NCBI GenBank assembly: GCA_936432065.2
Contig: OW386287.2
Span: 95,249,091 to 95,313,090, forward strand
Direction of reading: 5' to 3'
DNA: 64,000 nt
From: Rutpela maculata
Taxonomy: Eukaryota; Arthropoda; Insecta; Coleoptera; Cerambycidae
Every line of letters starts with the position of its first letter. Positions within the stretch are counted from its first letter, which is position 1. The position numbers and the translations under genes were made by a program. Of this stretch, positions 35,520 through 47,029 are shown piece after piece. The notes below the pieces were generated by a model. The model made no database searches. It was not told the DNA's origin and saw nothing but the letters and a program-made list of their open reading frames with translations.

Positions 35520-35960
35520 ATTGATGTAGAACCCAGAAAAATTGAGCAAAATGATAAAAATGATTATTATCCAAACTATTCCCTAAAAATCGAGTTATAA
35601 AAGTTTTCAGTCCCTTAAAACTTGATATCACTTGACAAAATAATATTTGACTGAGAATTTTTTGCTCAAATATAAATCCTATTAAATTCGCAAATTTCTA
35701 TCGGGTGCGGAAAAAGCCAATCAGAAAACATTACACTGACAATTAAATTTCGTTATTTCTTGACATGTGACACAAATCATCATTTTAACATTACATTGAA
35801 AATTTTTAGCTCAAATAGCAATCCTATTAAATTCGTCCATTTCTAATCAGGTGTGCTGAAACAACCAATCAGAACAGAATTACACTGATTAACGCTATAG
35901 CCAATGAGAGCCCGTTTTTTCACAACATTGCACCAATCAAATGTCATTATTAGTGGTGAT
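35520..35960 (+). repeat. 148-bp tandem duplication with clustered CCAAT boxes
   Basis: Two copies (about 35650-35745 and 35800-35890) share tagctcaaat, aatcctattaaattcg, ccaatcagaa and acactga. Four CCAAT motifs fall within about 230 bp (near 35712, 35862, 35907 and 35933). A related block, acccagcaaaattga, recurs in direct orientation at about 40640, suggesting a dispersed repeat whose ends are at 35.5 and 40.6 kb. Promoter activity is possible but unproven. Confidence 0.45.
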
Positions 35961-36953
35961 TCAAGCTAGATCGGCTTTTGACAGTACCAACATGCAAAAT
36001 TTATCGCTCTAATTTTTTATGTCGCTGCAGCGGCAAATACTGCGGTAATTTTTTGACGTTTTGTTTCGTGAAATATTTTCCGCAAATAGGGCAACTCGCG
36101 CTTTCAAATTTTATCTATAAATATCTTCTCTAGCTTATTACTAATTGTTAACTTACCTTGTAAATTGTAATATTGTATTATGTACTAGCAAACATAAACA
36201 CACCACATATATAGTAAACAATCGTCAGTTCCAAAGAGAAGCCTGTCTGAAATATATAGGCTATAACCCTTGCCTATCTGTAACTATTTCAATTTGCCTA
36301 CTTTTCAATCAGGTAACAATAATATACAAAGATTGTACGTAATATACCTAGCTCATAATACAGGAACAAGTCAAGCACAGCTTTCAATAGCTCAATAACG
36401 TAGTTACAAAGTTAAGCAAATCATTTATTATAAATGTCAAGTAAACACATTCGCTCTGGAAACAAACTAAAAATGTACCTAAATACTTACATACGATAAT
36501 CTATCAAAAAGTAACTAGTTGAATCAAAGCTGTGCAATATTTTAATTTGTTGTATTTAAAATTCACTCTGCCTAACGAAGCAAACCTCAACATAATTTGT
36601 AAACTTCGTTAAGTTAAAAATAAGGATTAAATACGTAAATATGAATCAATGAACAATTATTATGGAATATAACTCTAGTAGCGGTAGCGCTAAATGGCGC
36701 TCTCTATGTCAATCTCGAAACCGTAATAAATAGGCGGTATATCGGGAATAAAGTAGTGCTCTCTCTATCGTTCCTCGTCATATTGCACCTCAGAAACGCC
36801 TGAAAGATGTTAAGCCAGTCTATATATTATAATATCTAAGGTTTCAACTCGTTTTATTTACTAGTTGCCATAGAAACGTCACTAGATTATTTTAAAATAT
36901 AGCTAATCTCCGTTGTTTCTACTGCGTTTGTTTCAGATTTGCAGTTTTGACAA

Positions 36954-37012
36954 TATGAGTCGGTTTGGAAATATTTCTGTATATCAAATTAATGAGGAAA
37001 TTGAAAATAAAG
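36954..37012 (+). CDS. Candidate first coding exon (unknown)
   Basis: A polypyrimidine-type acceptor (tgtttcag, ending near 36937) is followed by an ATG at 36954 and 19 open codons (MSRFGNISVYQINEEIENK). A donor follows (aaag|gtcagtaa near 37013). The peptide is unrecognised. The surroundings are transposon-like (hairpins, Crypton-like scraps), so it may be a first exon of a mobile element and not a host gene. Confidence 0.25.
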
Positions 37013-37193
37013 GTCAGTAAACTCTAAAAAGTGACAAGAAAACGTCTGAAGGTAATTAATGAGAAAACATAATATTGAAGATATACTTAATGAATTATTT
37101 ATTCGTGAAATATTCTCCTCAACTACCACTCGTGCTTTAAATTTTATCTAAAAATTTTTTCTCAACCTAAGTTGCCCCTAGTTAATATAACTC

Positions 37194-37284
37194 GTGCAAA
37201 TTGGCAGTTTATTGTCAAAGATTAAATCCCTCCCGCTAAAGCGGTCGGGATTTAATCAGATAATAAACTGCCAATTTGCACTCT
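37194..37284. repeat. Near-perfect hairpin, ~40-bp arms
   Basis: gtgcaaattggcagtttatt is mirrored by aataaactgccaatttgcac. The inner arms are gattaaatccctc and gggatttaatc, around the core ccgctaaagcgg. The left arm recurs at about 38454-38500, without its partner. Confidence 0.9.
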
Positions 37285-37679
37285 TTATATTACCAGGCAA
37301 CACACTTTTGAAAAAATTTTCGGTAAAATTTTAAGCACTAGTGATATTACATACAAAAAGATCCCCAAGGGATCTATTCACTCATGTCATCCAGTTTGAC
37401 AGCAATGACAGTTCAATAATTTAAAGTTTATTTTTTGACAATGTCGATTTAGAACTGCAAATAATGATTTAATGAATATAATAATGGAGGAAAACACACC
37501 AAATAATACATAATACATAATCTACATTTAATTTTACAAATTGCTCTTTTAATAATTACGTTTTTAATAAATAGTTTTGAACAAATAAATAAAATAGATT
37601 GCAAAAAATTATCTATGCGAATACCCCTCGAACGTTCATAAATAGCTCATAATTTTATCACAACTTTCTCAAGTACGTT

Positions 37680-38115
37680 GCTTTTAGGTAATATCCCTCC
37701 GCCTACGGCGTCGGGATATTACCAAGCAAGTGCTTTCGGAAACTGTGATAAAATTATTTCGTATTATCAACGTCCTTGGGATATTATAGCTGATAACACC
37801 ATCACTATGACAATAAAATTATTTCAAAAAATTTTCTGACCGAATATCCCTCTGACACTGACAAATGCCTCATAATTTTATGACAATCTCAAGCACGTTG
37901 CTTAGTAATATTACCTAGCAACGTGCTTTCGATTGTCATAAAATTATCTCGTACATTATCAATGTCCTAGGGATATTATAGCTGATAATCTCTCTAGGAA
38001 AATTATCACCTATAATACACCTAGAGCATTAAAATACCGAGATAATTTTGTCATATGAATTGCTGAAAGAGTGTTGCTTGGTAATATTACCTTTAAGCAA
38101 CAGGCTTGAAGCATT
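37680..38115. repeat. Cluster of three related long hairpins, ~190 bp apart
   Basis: Hairpin 1 (37683-37745) has stem ggtaatatccc/gggatattacc with core cgcctacggcg. Hairpin 2 has a perfect 17-bp outer stem (37872-37888 with 37931-37947) and a perfect 12-bp inner stem (37891-37902 with 37917-37928). Its 14-nt loop, tagtaatattacct, contains taatattac at 37906-37914. Hairpin 3 (about 38075-38110) has gttgcttggtaatattacc and aagcaac. The spacers between them share ttatcaacgtcc-ggatattatagctgataa. No replication initiator gene is seen nearby. Confidence 0.8.
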
Positions 38116-38529
38116 CTCTACGACCAAATTTTGGGTATTTATCAATATTCGAGGTGTATTCGGTAAGATAATTTTTTATTCTCCATTCAATTCGTATTTT
38201 CTGATCGAACAAAATTCTAAAAACATATTTCACGTATATTTTTTACTTTGAATGGTGTTTTTGGGTGTATCTTCTAATACAATTTGATTAATTGAATCAT
38301 TTGAAATATTACCAAATCTTTGTGACACTTTTCTAAATTGATTCTCAATTTGGCATTTGTTGAATTTCAATCTGACATTTGAACATATCATTTGTGCCTT
38401 GGTTGATAACAACACATGTATGCGTGTTATCGCTGTAATCTTAATATAAAGAGTGTAAATTGGCAGTTTATTATCAAAGATTAAATCCCTCACGTTTCCC
38501 GTCGCTAGTGTCATATTCTCGAAGCCGCC

Positions 38530-39660
38530 GTCGCTCTAGTCGTCCCACTAGCCACAGCGGACCACCATCCTAACACATTATGGTTCATAATAAAACGGTT
38601 GCTAAGCAACAAATGCAGTATGAATCACGTGTCAGGTCCGCTGTGCCATATGATATTCTGTGCAAAATGTAGCTGTTTATGATTGAATTTACGATCGTTT
38701 AATGGACATATTTCAATGTTGTCGTGGAAAATAGTTATTTGTGTAACAAGTGCAAAAAGTGTATATTTGTTGAACGGAAGCACGAAGTTTGCAGCTCGCG
38801 ACGAAGTTGAGAGCTGCAATCATGCTAAATGCAACAAATATACTTTTTGCCCATGTTGCAGACAACTTCTTTTCTACGATCAACTTACAGTTTTTCTTAT
38901 TTTCGGTTTTATAACTAAATGTTCTGATTTCAAGCTGACAACTGAAAATTAATTCCAGAAATTGTCACTGTCAAACGTAAAAGTAGTGCAAAAAGTAACT
39001 TACTTAAGGTCGTGCACTAGTGCAAAAAGTAAAACTGTTGGCACTGTAAATAGTATTATAGCAAATAGTAAATAGTGATAGTAAAAAGTATTAACTTTTT
39101 GCACGATCGTAGAAAAAAAATATTGTGTGCACCTCGTGAGCGATTTGTGACACTTTTAACTAAAAACTTCATTCTCATGCGTTAAAATATAATTTGGCAC
39201 ACCTAGCGTCATAAATAACTATTTTCTAATCCTGTGTTGCAAACTGACAATTTCTTGAATGCTATTTTGGTTTTGAGAACACTTTCTTCTTATAAAATCA
39301 GAGTCGCTTTTTATCACTAGTGATAAAATCATGTAACTCACTGTAATAGTTATTTACGTAACCAGTTACCTCATGTAATTTGAAAAACTCGCACGCTTCG
39401 CTCGCTCATTTTGGCAAATATTATATTCATCATGTAAAATTACTCTTTTCATAACATGTTAAGTACAAAATTTTATCTAATCCCGCTCTGAATTAGAAAG
39501 GAAATGACAATTTATTTTAAATACTATTTTGCGGTTTCCATCATAACTACGCTTATAGATGTACAAATAAGTTCTGTGTTTATCGCTATACCTAAGCATT
39601 AATATGGATTGACATTTATATATAAACAAACTTTACTTGTCAATCTGCCGAATTTTTTTA
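38530..39660. repeat. Snap-back repeats; no gene
   Basis: A palindromic unit lies at about 38745-38860 (gtgcaaaaagtgtatatttgttg mirrored by caacaaatatactttttgcc). It is followed by short tgcaaaaagta iterations (38985-39110). A 20-bp perfect palindrome, ttttatcactagtgataaaa, is at 39309-39328. No protein similarity. Confidence 0.6.
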
Positions 39661-39677
39661 AGCAAATTAAGTCGAAA

Positions 39678-39838
39678 ATGGTTGATTCAGATAAGTATAT
39701 TCCATCTGATATAACAATAATTGTCTAATTTAGCAGTAAATTCAATAATACCTGGTAAATCAAAAAGCAGGAATGAAGAAGTATATAAGAAATTTGAAAA
39801 TTGGTATCAACAAATGGGTTTAATAATCAGTTACGTAA
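39678..39838 (+). pseudogene. Tyrosine-recombinase N-terminal fragment (Crypton-like)
   Basis: The ATG at 39678 opens MVDSDKYIPSDIT, then a +1 slip leads to LAVNSIIPGKSKSRNEEVYK and FENWYQQMGL. The Pro-x-Lys-Ser...Tyr...Phe...Trp pattern is that of the SAM-like core-binding domain at the start of insect Crypton-type tyrosine recombinases. The catalytic domain is absent. A second, better fragment of the same kind lies at 59643-59925. Confidence 0.5.
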
Positions 39839-41280
39839 TTGTATATTACTAATGAGTGTTGTAAGAAGCATATTACGCATGAATGGAAAAGTTACGCACG
39901 ATGCCGCGTAGCGGCGATTGCGTATTTCCATGAGTGCGTAATTGCTTTACAACTCGAATTAAGTACTATACTTTACCTACGATCATATTTATTTATTTAT
40001 TTAGTAAAATCTGAATTTAGTTTACTTGTCAACAATATTATTGAACAAATATTATGTAAGTTTTGACAGCGTTTGGAAATTACGTAAGCGCATCTGTCTT
40101 TTTAAACCCCGCGTCAGCGAACTAAGCGTGTCCTGTGCGTTTTGTTTATCGTGCGATTTGTTTACAGTGCGTTTTGTTTACAATATGAATAATCCAACTT
40201 ACATAGATGGCAGGTAGTGTGTTTTTTACTATTTCTAAATTCATTACATAACTAGTTATGCAATGAAACTGACAGTTATGAAAAATGTGACGTTTCGTAA
40301 CGTCAAAAATGCATTTAAAATTTGACATTTCATAACGGGGTTAGATAAAGTAAGTTGAGAATAGCAAACAATTTCATTTAGTTGTTAATTTCGGCTGCGC
40401 CTCGATAAATAATCTTCACGCCTATAGTGATAAAAGTACTACTTTTATTTCTTGTTGCGTAAATAGCTATTATCAATATATATGGTTTAATAATATACCT
40501 AGAAAAGACAATTAAATTCAAAACGATCGTTACATCACGCATTACTTTACAAAATGGCGGAGGAGCCGGGTATTCTCAGGTAGTGCTTTAGGTAGTACTA
40601 GTAATCATGATTAGAGCAGGGTATTGATGATGTAAAACCCAGCAAAATTGAATAAAATAATAAAAAAGGTAATTTTTCCAAGCTACCCTAATAATCTAAG
40701 TTTTCAGTCTCACAACACGAAATAGAATTTTGAAAACTACGCTAAAATTGAAAAATTTTTCATATTTTTAGGAGACATATCGCTCAATAGCGTGAATTCT
40801 TGAAAGTGTATGGAAATTTGACTATCAAAAATAAATCACCACTCAGAAAATACCCTCAAAACTCATTTTTGTCATGAAAATGCTATTATAAAAAGAACGA
40901 TTTTTAATATTATTAAGAGAGATTTTCTCATCTGGCGACAGGAGCTTTGGACAGAAGCACCGAATGGTGATTATGCACTGTTTTATCCATGCCCTGTCCA
41001 ATAATTAATTTTTCACAAAATATTTACGGTCTAAAACTTTCATATTGCACTACATTTTTTATGATCACATTTAAAAAATGTGTTATGTATACTTTACAAC
41101 CTTTCCCGAATTCACAAATTTTGTATACGTTTTTTAAAATTTAAAACTTTTAGGCGACTTTCATAAAGATTTAAAGTTCATTATTTACTATGAGTTCTTT
41201 GGAACAATGTGCATTGTCTCTGTGAAAAATAAAAAGTAACAATAAAATACTTTTTTTAATTCACTATGACGAAAGCCAAG
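39839..41280 (+). other. Transposon-like spacer with two candidate mini-exons
   Basis: The ATG at 40184 reads MNNPTYIDGR into a donor (tggcag|gtagtg). The ATG at 40553 reads MAEEPGILR into a donor (ctcag|gtagtg). Both follow tttaca(a) sequence and share the gtagtg donor. The peptides are too short to identify. The rest is AT-rich with a CpG-rich patch (ggctgcgcctcga near 40391). Confidence 0.25.
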
Positions 41281-41985
41281 GGACCCCGCACAGAGCATAT
41301 GGAAAATAGGCCAGTCGTCAGGATGCGTAAATACCGTTTTAATTCGGGCAAAAGATTTTACTATTGGAACCAGTTCATTATAGGCCCCTTTTAGACGTAC
41401 TAATTTTTAGAAGATATTAGATCTCATGTATGTGAAATAAAAAGTTATCCCGCATCAGATGCTTTCTTAGAAAACGTTGAGAACGACATACCGGACAGTC
41501 CTAATGTTCTTATGCAAACAATTATGTCTAAAAACAAGCACGAGGACAAAAAGAATTGGACTACGAAGTGCACTGCTATTTCAGCCGTTATACAGCGAGG
41601 ATGTGATACGATGCTTGATTTCCCCCGCCTATAACTCCAAGAATTTTAATACTATGTAAAATGTGTGTGAATTATTTCAGTAGAGAGTTTACTTATCTTT
41701 AAATTTAATAACCATCTTTTTTTTGGTAGGACCGTTCAGAAACGAGACATTGGCAAAGAAATTATTTTTAAGCGATATTGCCCCAATATTGGGGGTGTTG
41801 CAGGGGGCGGACGAGGGGGAAAAATTGGTATGTTTAAAAGAGGCATATAATGAACTGGTTCCAATAGTAAAATCTTTTGCCCGATTCAAAACGATGTTAA
41901 TCTACCTGTCGACTGGCCTAAAAGTGTTCCCGGTCAAATTGGCAGCAATTTTAATATGTTGTAGATTTCAACTTTCTGATTAAAA
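41281..41985 (+). pseudogene. Inverted-repeat-bounded fragment of an unnamed repetitive protein family
   Basis: The arms pair 41300-41430 with about 41815-41945; for example, gggcaaaagattttactattgg pairs with ccaatagtaaaatcttttgccc. Between them, 41468-41635 reads ENVENDIPDSPNVLMQTIMS, then KKNWTTKCTAISAV. I associate this with the N-terminal part of a large repetitive protein family found in many invertebrate genomes, the same one whose C-terminal part I see at 45233-45674. A second frame after an acceptor-like ttttttggtag reads VGPFRNETLAKKLFLSDIAP and runs into the right arm. The family name is unknown to me and the match is from memory of its pattern only. Confidence 0.35.
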
Positions 41986-42690
41986 GCTCTCATAGACCCA
42001 ACTCGATCCTACATCTAGTTTTCAAGATACAATTAAAAAAATCCCGAATTTATGACTTTCTTTTATACATTTTATATTGTGATACTTTCTAATAGCCTCT
42101 TATAATATTTTTCACTAAAAAGATTTGTTGTTTTAATAAAAATAACGTAGAAAAAAAAATAAAGTTTGAAAAATGTTGGCGAAGGCGCTGAAAATTCTAT
42201 TTAAAAATAACAAGGGAAAAAATATTCTGTCAAATTGGCTAAAACTTCTTTTACATAAAGTATGTGTCTTCCTAATCAAAAACTCTTATTGAAAAACTTT
42301 CAGAAATTGCTCCTTTGACCGCCAATACCCCATCAAGAAATTAGAAGTTCGAGGAGATACATAATTTTACAAGAATTCATAATTTATTGATGAGGTATAT
42401 TAGAGATCAAAGGAGCATTTCTGAAATTTTTTCAATAAGAGTTTTTCTGATCAGGAAGACGTATACTTTATGTAAAAAAAGTCTTAGCCAATTTGACCAA
42501 ATATTTTTTCACTTGTTATTTTTAGGTAGAATTTCCGGCACCTTCACCAACATTTATCAAACTTTATTTTTTTCTACGCTATTTTTATTAAAACAAGAAA
42601 TCTCGAGAAACTTGGACCAGAAAGTTTAAATCTACAACATATTAAAAATTCAACAAATTTGACTGGGACCACTTTTCCATATACTCTCTG
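41920..42690. mobile_element. Long palindromic element (~200-bp arms)
   Basis: 42136-42320 is mirrored by 42406-42593, with the axis near 42363; for example, ctttcagaaattgctcctttga pairs with tcaaaggagcatttctgaaat. Outer segments 41920-41985 and 42620-42690 also pair. The right end ccatatactctctgcggggtcc (42684-42705) is the reverse complement of ggaccccgcacagagcatatgg at 41281, so the left neighbour and this palindrome may share one outer inverted repeat. Confidence 0.7.
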
Positions 42691-42709
42691 CGGGGTCCTT
42701 TACTACTGG

Positions 42710-44784
42710 TCCAGGGCACCAGATTCTTTAAATCTGTCTCTGTCCAATTTATATAATACAAAAATTAATTGAATAAGGCGACTTTAAAGAAAAGGCTGCC
42801 TTTTTCTTAAGGCCACGTTATGATTCATTCCAAAAGAAGTAAAAACTTGGAGCTCACATCATAATTAAAATTATAAATAGTTAATTAAAGAGTCAAAAAT
42901 TACTAAAATAATAAGAATCGTTTTACAAGCATTTTTCATAAGTGTAACCTGCAGTTCTTATTAAGATAATTGTTTCCATAAAGTCCAAATTAACTTTTAA
43001 AATCAAACCTAGAGAAAATCAATAGAAAAATTCCTCAACTTTTGAAGTAAAACTCAAAAGTGGCATCTTGAATGCGACATGTTGCCCACCTTTGCACACT
43101 TTCTTTTACATATTGTCCTTGACATTTCAGATATATATTCCTAGGCCTTTGAAAATGTTCTATAAGCTGAAGGGCTGAGAACAGTAGTCGCAATTCGTTT
43201 CACCAAAAACGTTATTACTCTACAGTAAAAATATTAAAATCTGTGAAAGAACAATTTCTTTCAGATCTTCAGCCGTTCAGGAGATATTTGCTCATATAAG
43301 TAATTAATAATAATTAATTATGAAAAAATAATTACTTCGATATCTTACGTCGTTTAGGATATAATTTCGTTAGGATTCTTTGGCCGAGCCAAACAAGAAA
43401 AAACGCTTCATTTTACTTCCCTATGGAGTATAGGAGCCACAGCCCTAGATAAATACACCAATAAGGACGTGCCTGGAGAAGACAAGATTATTAGTCCAAT
43501 CAATAGGTCAAATAAAAAGGGTTTGTAATGCAAAAATAGCCCAAATCACGCAAAAAGTTATTATCAATCTTGTAGAGCCCTAAATTTTGTACAATTTAAT
43601 GCTTAGCAAGATTAATATAGTCTGTAGGGCAAAAAAATGGAAGGTACCCACGTATGAATAATTCCTACAAGAGATTTTCTTTCTTTATACTATAGAGGGG
43701 CTTGCCCCAATCATTAATTGATGTTTTCCACAAAAATATCGTGTGGCCAGCATATTGAAAAAATGACAATCAAAATGGGTTTTTCTCAATTATCTCCTTT
43801 CCTGCTAATTACCAATATTGTAGAAAATGAAAAAAGGTATGACTTTTATTTAAACAATTTTTCTCTATTCTTAATATTTTACGATGTACAGCCTTCAGAA
43901 TGGTGAAAAATTGTGGTTCGCTGCATATTTTCGTAATTATCTCTGTCCTGGTTGCTCCTATGTGGTAATTGGCTATTATTAGTGTTGTAGATCATAAAAT
44001 TTCATACCCACATTGCTTCCTCCACCCCATTATTAAAGGGGGTGAAAAAAATAAAATTGTGATTTAGTGTGTGTACAAGAACTAAAGGCATCAAACTTTT
44101 TTTTATTCCATCCCACTTCCGCCCCCTACTCCTTACTCCCACTACCGATGTGGTATATCGTTTTATGGGATTTTGAGGTAGACAATTTCAAATATTATAT
44201 TATTAAAGTCCCATAAACAAATTTTTCTCATCGTGTAGTAAAAAAATGGAAATGCCGCCATATTCGATTTTCCTTGCGGAATTTTCTAGTTTCCGCATCT
44301 AATTTGTAATTAGCGATCCCGACAACCCTCATAGAGCCTATTTTGAACTCTAGATAATAAATTAATTGAGCATCTAGAAACATCTCAGGATACTTGTAGG
44401 GAAAAAATACAATTTCCATTTTTTCCATAAATCAAAAAAAAATGGAAAACTATCAAAATTCCGCACAGAGGATAGGGAATTATATGACGAGTATTTAAAA
44501 AAAAAAACTTGAATTTATCTTAAAACTGGCATCCAGAATGTTGATTTGAATGAAGAACAAGTATTTTGCCCCTCTGTGCGATGACGACGTTAGGAGACGA
44601 GGTCCCCAACCTGGATATTGTCAAAGTGTAGGGATGTTTTACTTGCCTAACATTTAATAGATAACTGACTGCTTTACATCCTCTCCGAAGGATGGTATAT
44701 CCTTACGTAATCCTCGTCTCAAACATAACTTTTACGTATACTGTGAGACTAGAAAATGTGGATGTGGGAACTCGTTTTAAAATC
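42710..44784. other. AT-rich spacer with repeat family X copy 3
   Basis: 44020-44190 (accccattattaaagggggtg, then cccactaccgatgtggtatat) matches 24105-24220. Otherwise there are short ORFs without motifs and no RNA gene. Confidence 0.45.
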
Positions 44785-46112
44785 CCCCCCGATAATTGGG
44801 GACAATATTTTTCACAAAGATTAAAGCCTAAGGAACAATTTAAGACATGTCCTAAAAAAAAAACTGGCTGTACTTTCAAAATGTTAAAAAAAATTGTTGC
44901 CAATGTTGTTTTTGTCATTTAACACAAAAACTAAAAAAGATGGACAAAAACTCTTTTCACAAAAAACAACGTGCATAAAATTTTCGACAAGTTTGTTCCT
45001 ATACAATATTTTGATAGGAGTTACCATTTTCCAGATAAATGAGCCAAAATTAAAAAAAAAAAGGAAATTCATATATCGGTAAATCACTTAGAGGAAATAA
45101 CTGTGACAATTATTGTAAGGCGTATAATATAACTTTATATTATTAACATAACAAAAAATAAAATAAACTGAAAAAAATTAATAATAATGATATTATTATA
45201 ATTCGAAGACATTTATCTCGAAAACGGTAACAATGGGTTATGAACAGGTTAGGGTTAAAAGTGTTGATAGTGACATATTTTGGATTTTACTGGCTCATTC
45301 CAATAAAATTAAATGTAAATTACTCTTTGATACCGGATTTGGCAATAAAAGAAGGCTTATTAACATATCCGCATTAGCAGAAGAGTATGGACCTCAAAAA
45401 TGTTCGGCATTTACTAATTGCCGTTAGACAAAAATGTGGTGACAAAGATTTGTCTTTATCAATTGACACTAAAGTTGATTTTTCTTCGATTCCACCATCA
45501 AGAGCTTGCTTTATCGAGTATATTAAAAGGAGTGTTTACCAAACCCGTATTTGGCGATTATCCGACGAACTTATTCACAATATTCCAAAGCCTTGGAATG
45601 ATTATGGATGGCAAGAAAATGGAGAACCTCTTTGGTGTTCAGCAGATAAAATACTGCCTCAATCACTTTTTTAGTTTTTGTGTTAAATGACAAAATTTTT
45701 CCTTAGGCTTTAATCTTTATGGAAAACATTGTCCTCAAGAATCGGGGGAGGGGGGGCGGAGGGGTGCACGGACAGTTAAGGTGGGCTCCCGTAGTATTAC
45801 GTTTTATATGGAATTTTATTAAGAGCTTAATCATTTATCTGGAAAATGGTAACGCCTATCCAAATATTGTATAGGAACAAAATTGTAGAAAATTTTATGC
45901 ACTTTGTTTTTTGTGCAGAAAGTTTTTTTCCTTTTTAGTTTTTGTGTTAAATGATAGAAACAATATTTGCAATTTTTTTTAAACGGACTCCATTTTGAAA
46001 GTACAGCCAGTTTTTTTTTAGAACATGTCTTAAATTGTTAGGCTTTAATCTTTATGAAAAACATTGTCCCCAACCTAACAGACAGTTAGGTTGGGCTCCC
46101 GCAGTATTTCTC
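44785..46112. mobile_element. Inverted-repeat element carrying a coding fragment, right arm duplicated
   Basis: 44785-45040 is the reverse complement of about 45833-46075; for example, tggctgtactttcaaaatgtt pairs with cattttgaaagtacagcca, and accattttccagataaatgag pairs with catttatctggaaaatggt. The right-arm segment ttagtttttgtgttaaatga...aggctttaatctttatg...ggctcccg(t/c)agtatt occurs twice (from about 45667 and 45935), so this arm is a tandem dimer. A gene fragment fills the centre. Confidence 0.75.
45233..45674 (+). pseudogene. Fragment of an unnamed protein family with a FEN1/XPG-like acidic motif
   Basis: 45233-45427 reads VKSVDSDIFWILLAHSNK, then LLFDTGFGNKRRLINISALA and ends CSAF. Here the family normally continues into a His-Ala-Phe-Thr-Gly-Cys-Asp block, which is deleted. 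A +1 frame from 45387 resumes with SSIPPSRACFIEYIKRSVYQ, a DYGWQ segment and EPLWCSADKILPQ, the family's C-terminal signature. The Asp-x-Asp in a hydrophobic strand and the missing Gly-Cys-Asp resemble the metal-binding motifs of FEN1/XPG nucleases; that parallel is inference. I recall the family as repetitive and unnamed in cnidarians, molluscs and insects. Position between long inverted repeats suggests it is carried by a DNA element. Confidence 0.55.
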
Positions 46113-47029
46113 GAAAATACGTATTATGCAAGGAAGTTATGAGATACGGCCGAAAAAATGCACCAGGTCTTGGTATATTACCTTTTTGCTGCAATATTTG
46201 ATTTTCAATTGTTTTTTCTCTTGAATTCTAAGTCTCCTGAAAAAATTATATACGTATAATTTTGGATTTTTTTTCTTAGGTGAAAAACAAATAGTCTAGG
46301 AGATAGCTACACATAGGGGGCCGGGGTTATAACATGTTGGCATTGCTGTTATGTTTTAACAAATATTTTTCCAGGGTATTTTATCTTATGTGAGTTAGAC
46401 CTCCCCCCTGACAGTTTTGGCGCTAGCCGCCCCCGAAAATATTCAATTTTGAAACAGAGTATAACACGTTGGGGCTTGGTGTTAGTTGAAGAGGGTGTCT
46501 TGGCGATCAACATTCGATAAATGCCAACATTTTTTCTCCGTCCAATGGGCAGCACTGGCGACATCAATTATGGCCAAAATTGGAACGTAGTATAACACTT
46601 TCTGACTAGGCGGAAAATTTTCGTTGTCAATGCTTATTGCTGTAAAACCATATGCCAACATTTTTCAGATTTTTTGGCTAAAAATTGAACTTTTTGCCTA
46701 AAACGGGCTAAAACTGGTGCTTATCAAAAAAAAAAATGTTAGCACCTTCTTATACTTGATTTTGTACCAAAGAATAGTCTCTGTGGGTGCCAACATTTTT
46801 TTCTCAATGTAACCCCCCAAACCACCCCCAGAACCCCCAAACATTCAAATACTTTGTTATATTAAAAAGGAAAATTTCTTGGTCATTACTCACTAAATGT
46901 GTCATTTTTGCATCCTTTTTGGCATAATAATCGGTATTATTGTTTTGGCATATAATCGGTATGTTTGGGGGTTTTGGGGAGTTACATTGAGAAAAAAATG
47001 TTGGCACTCACAGAGACTATTCTTGATTG

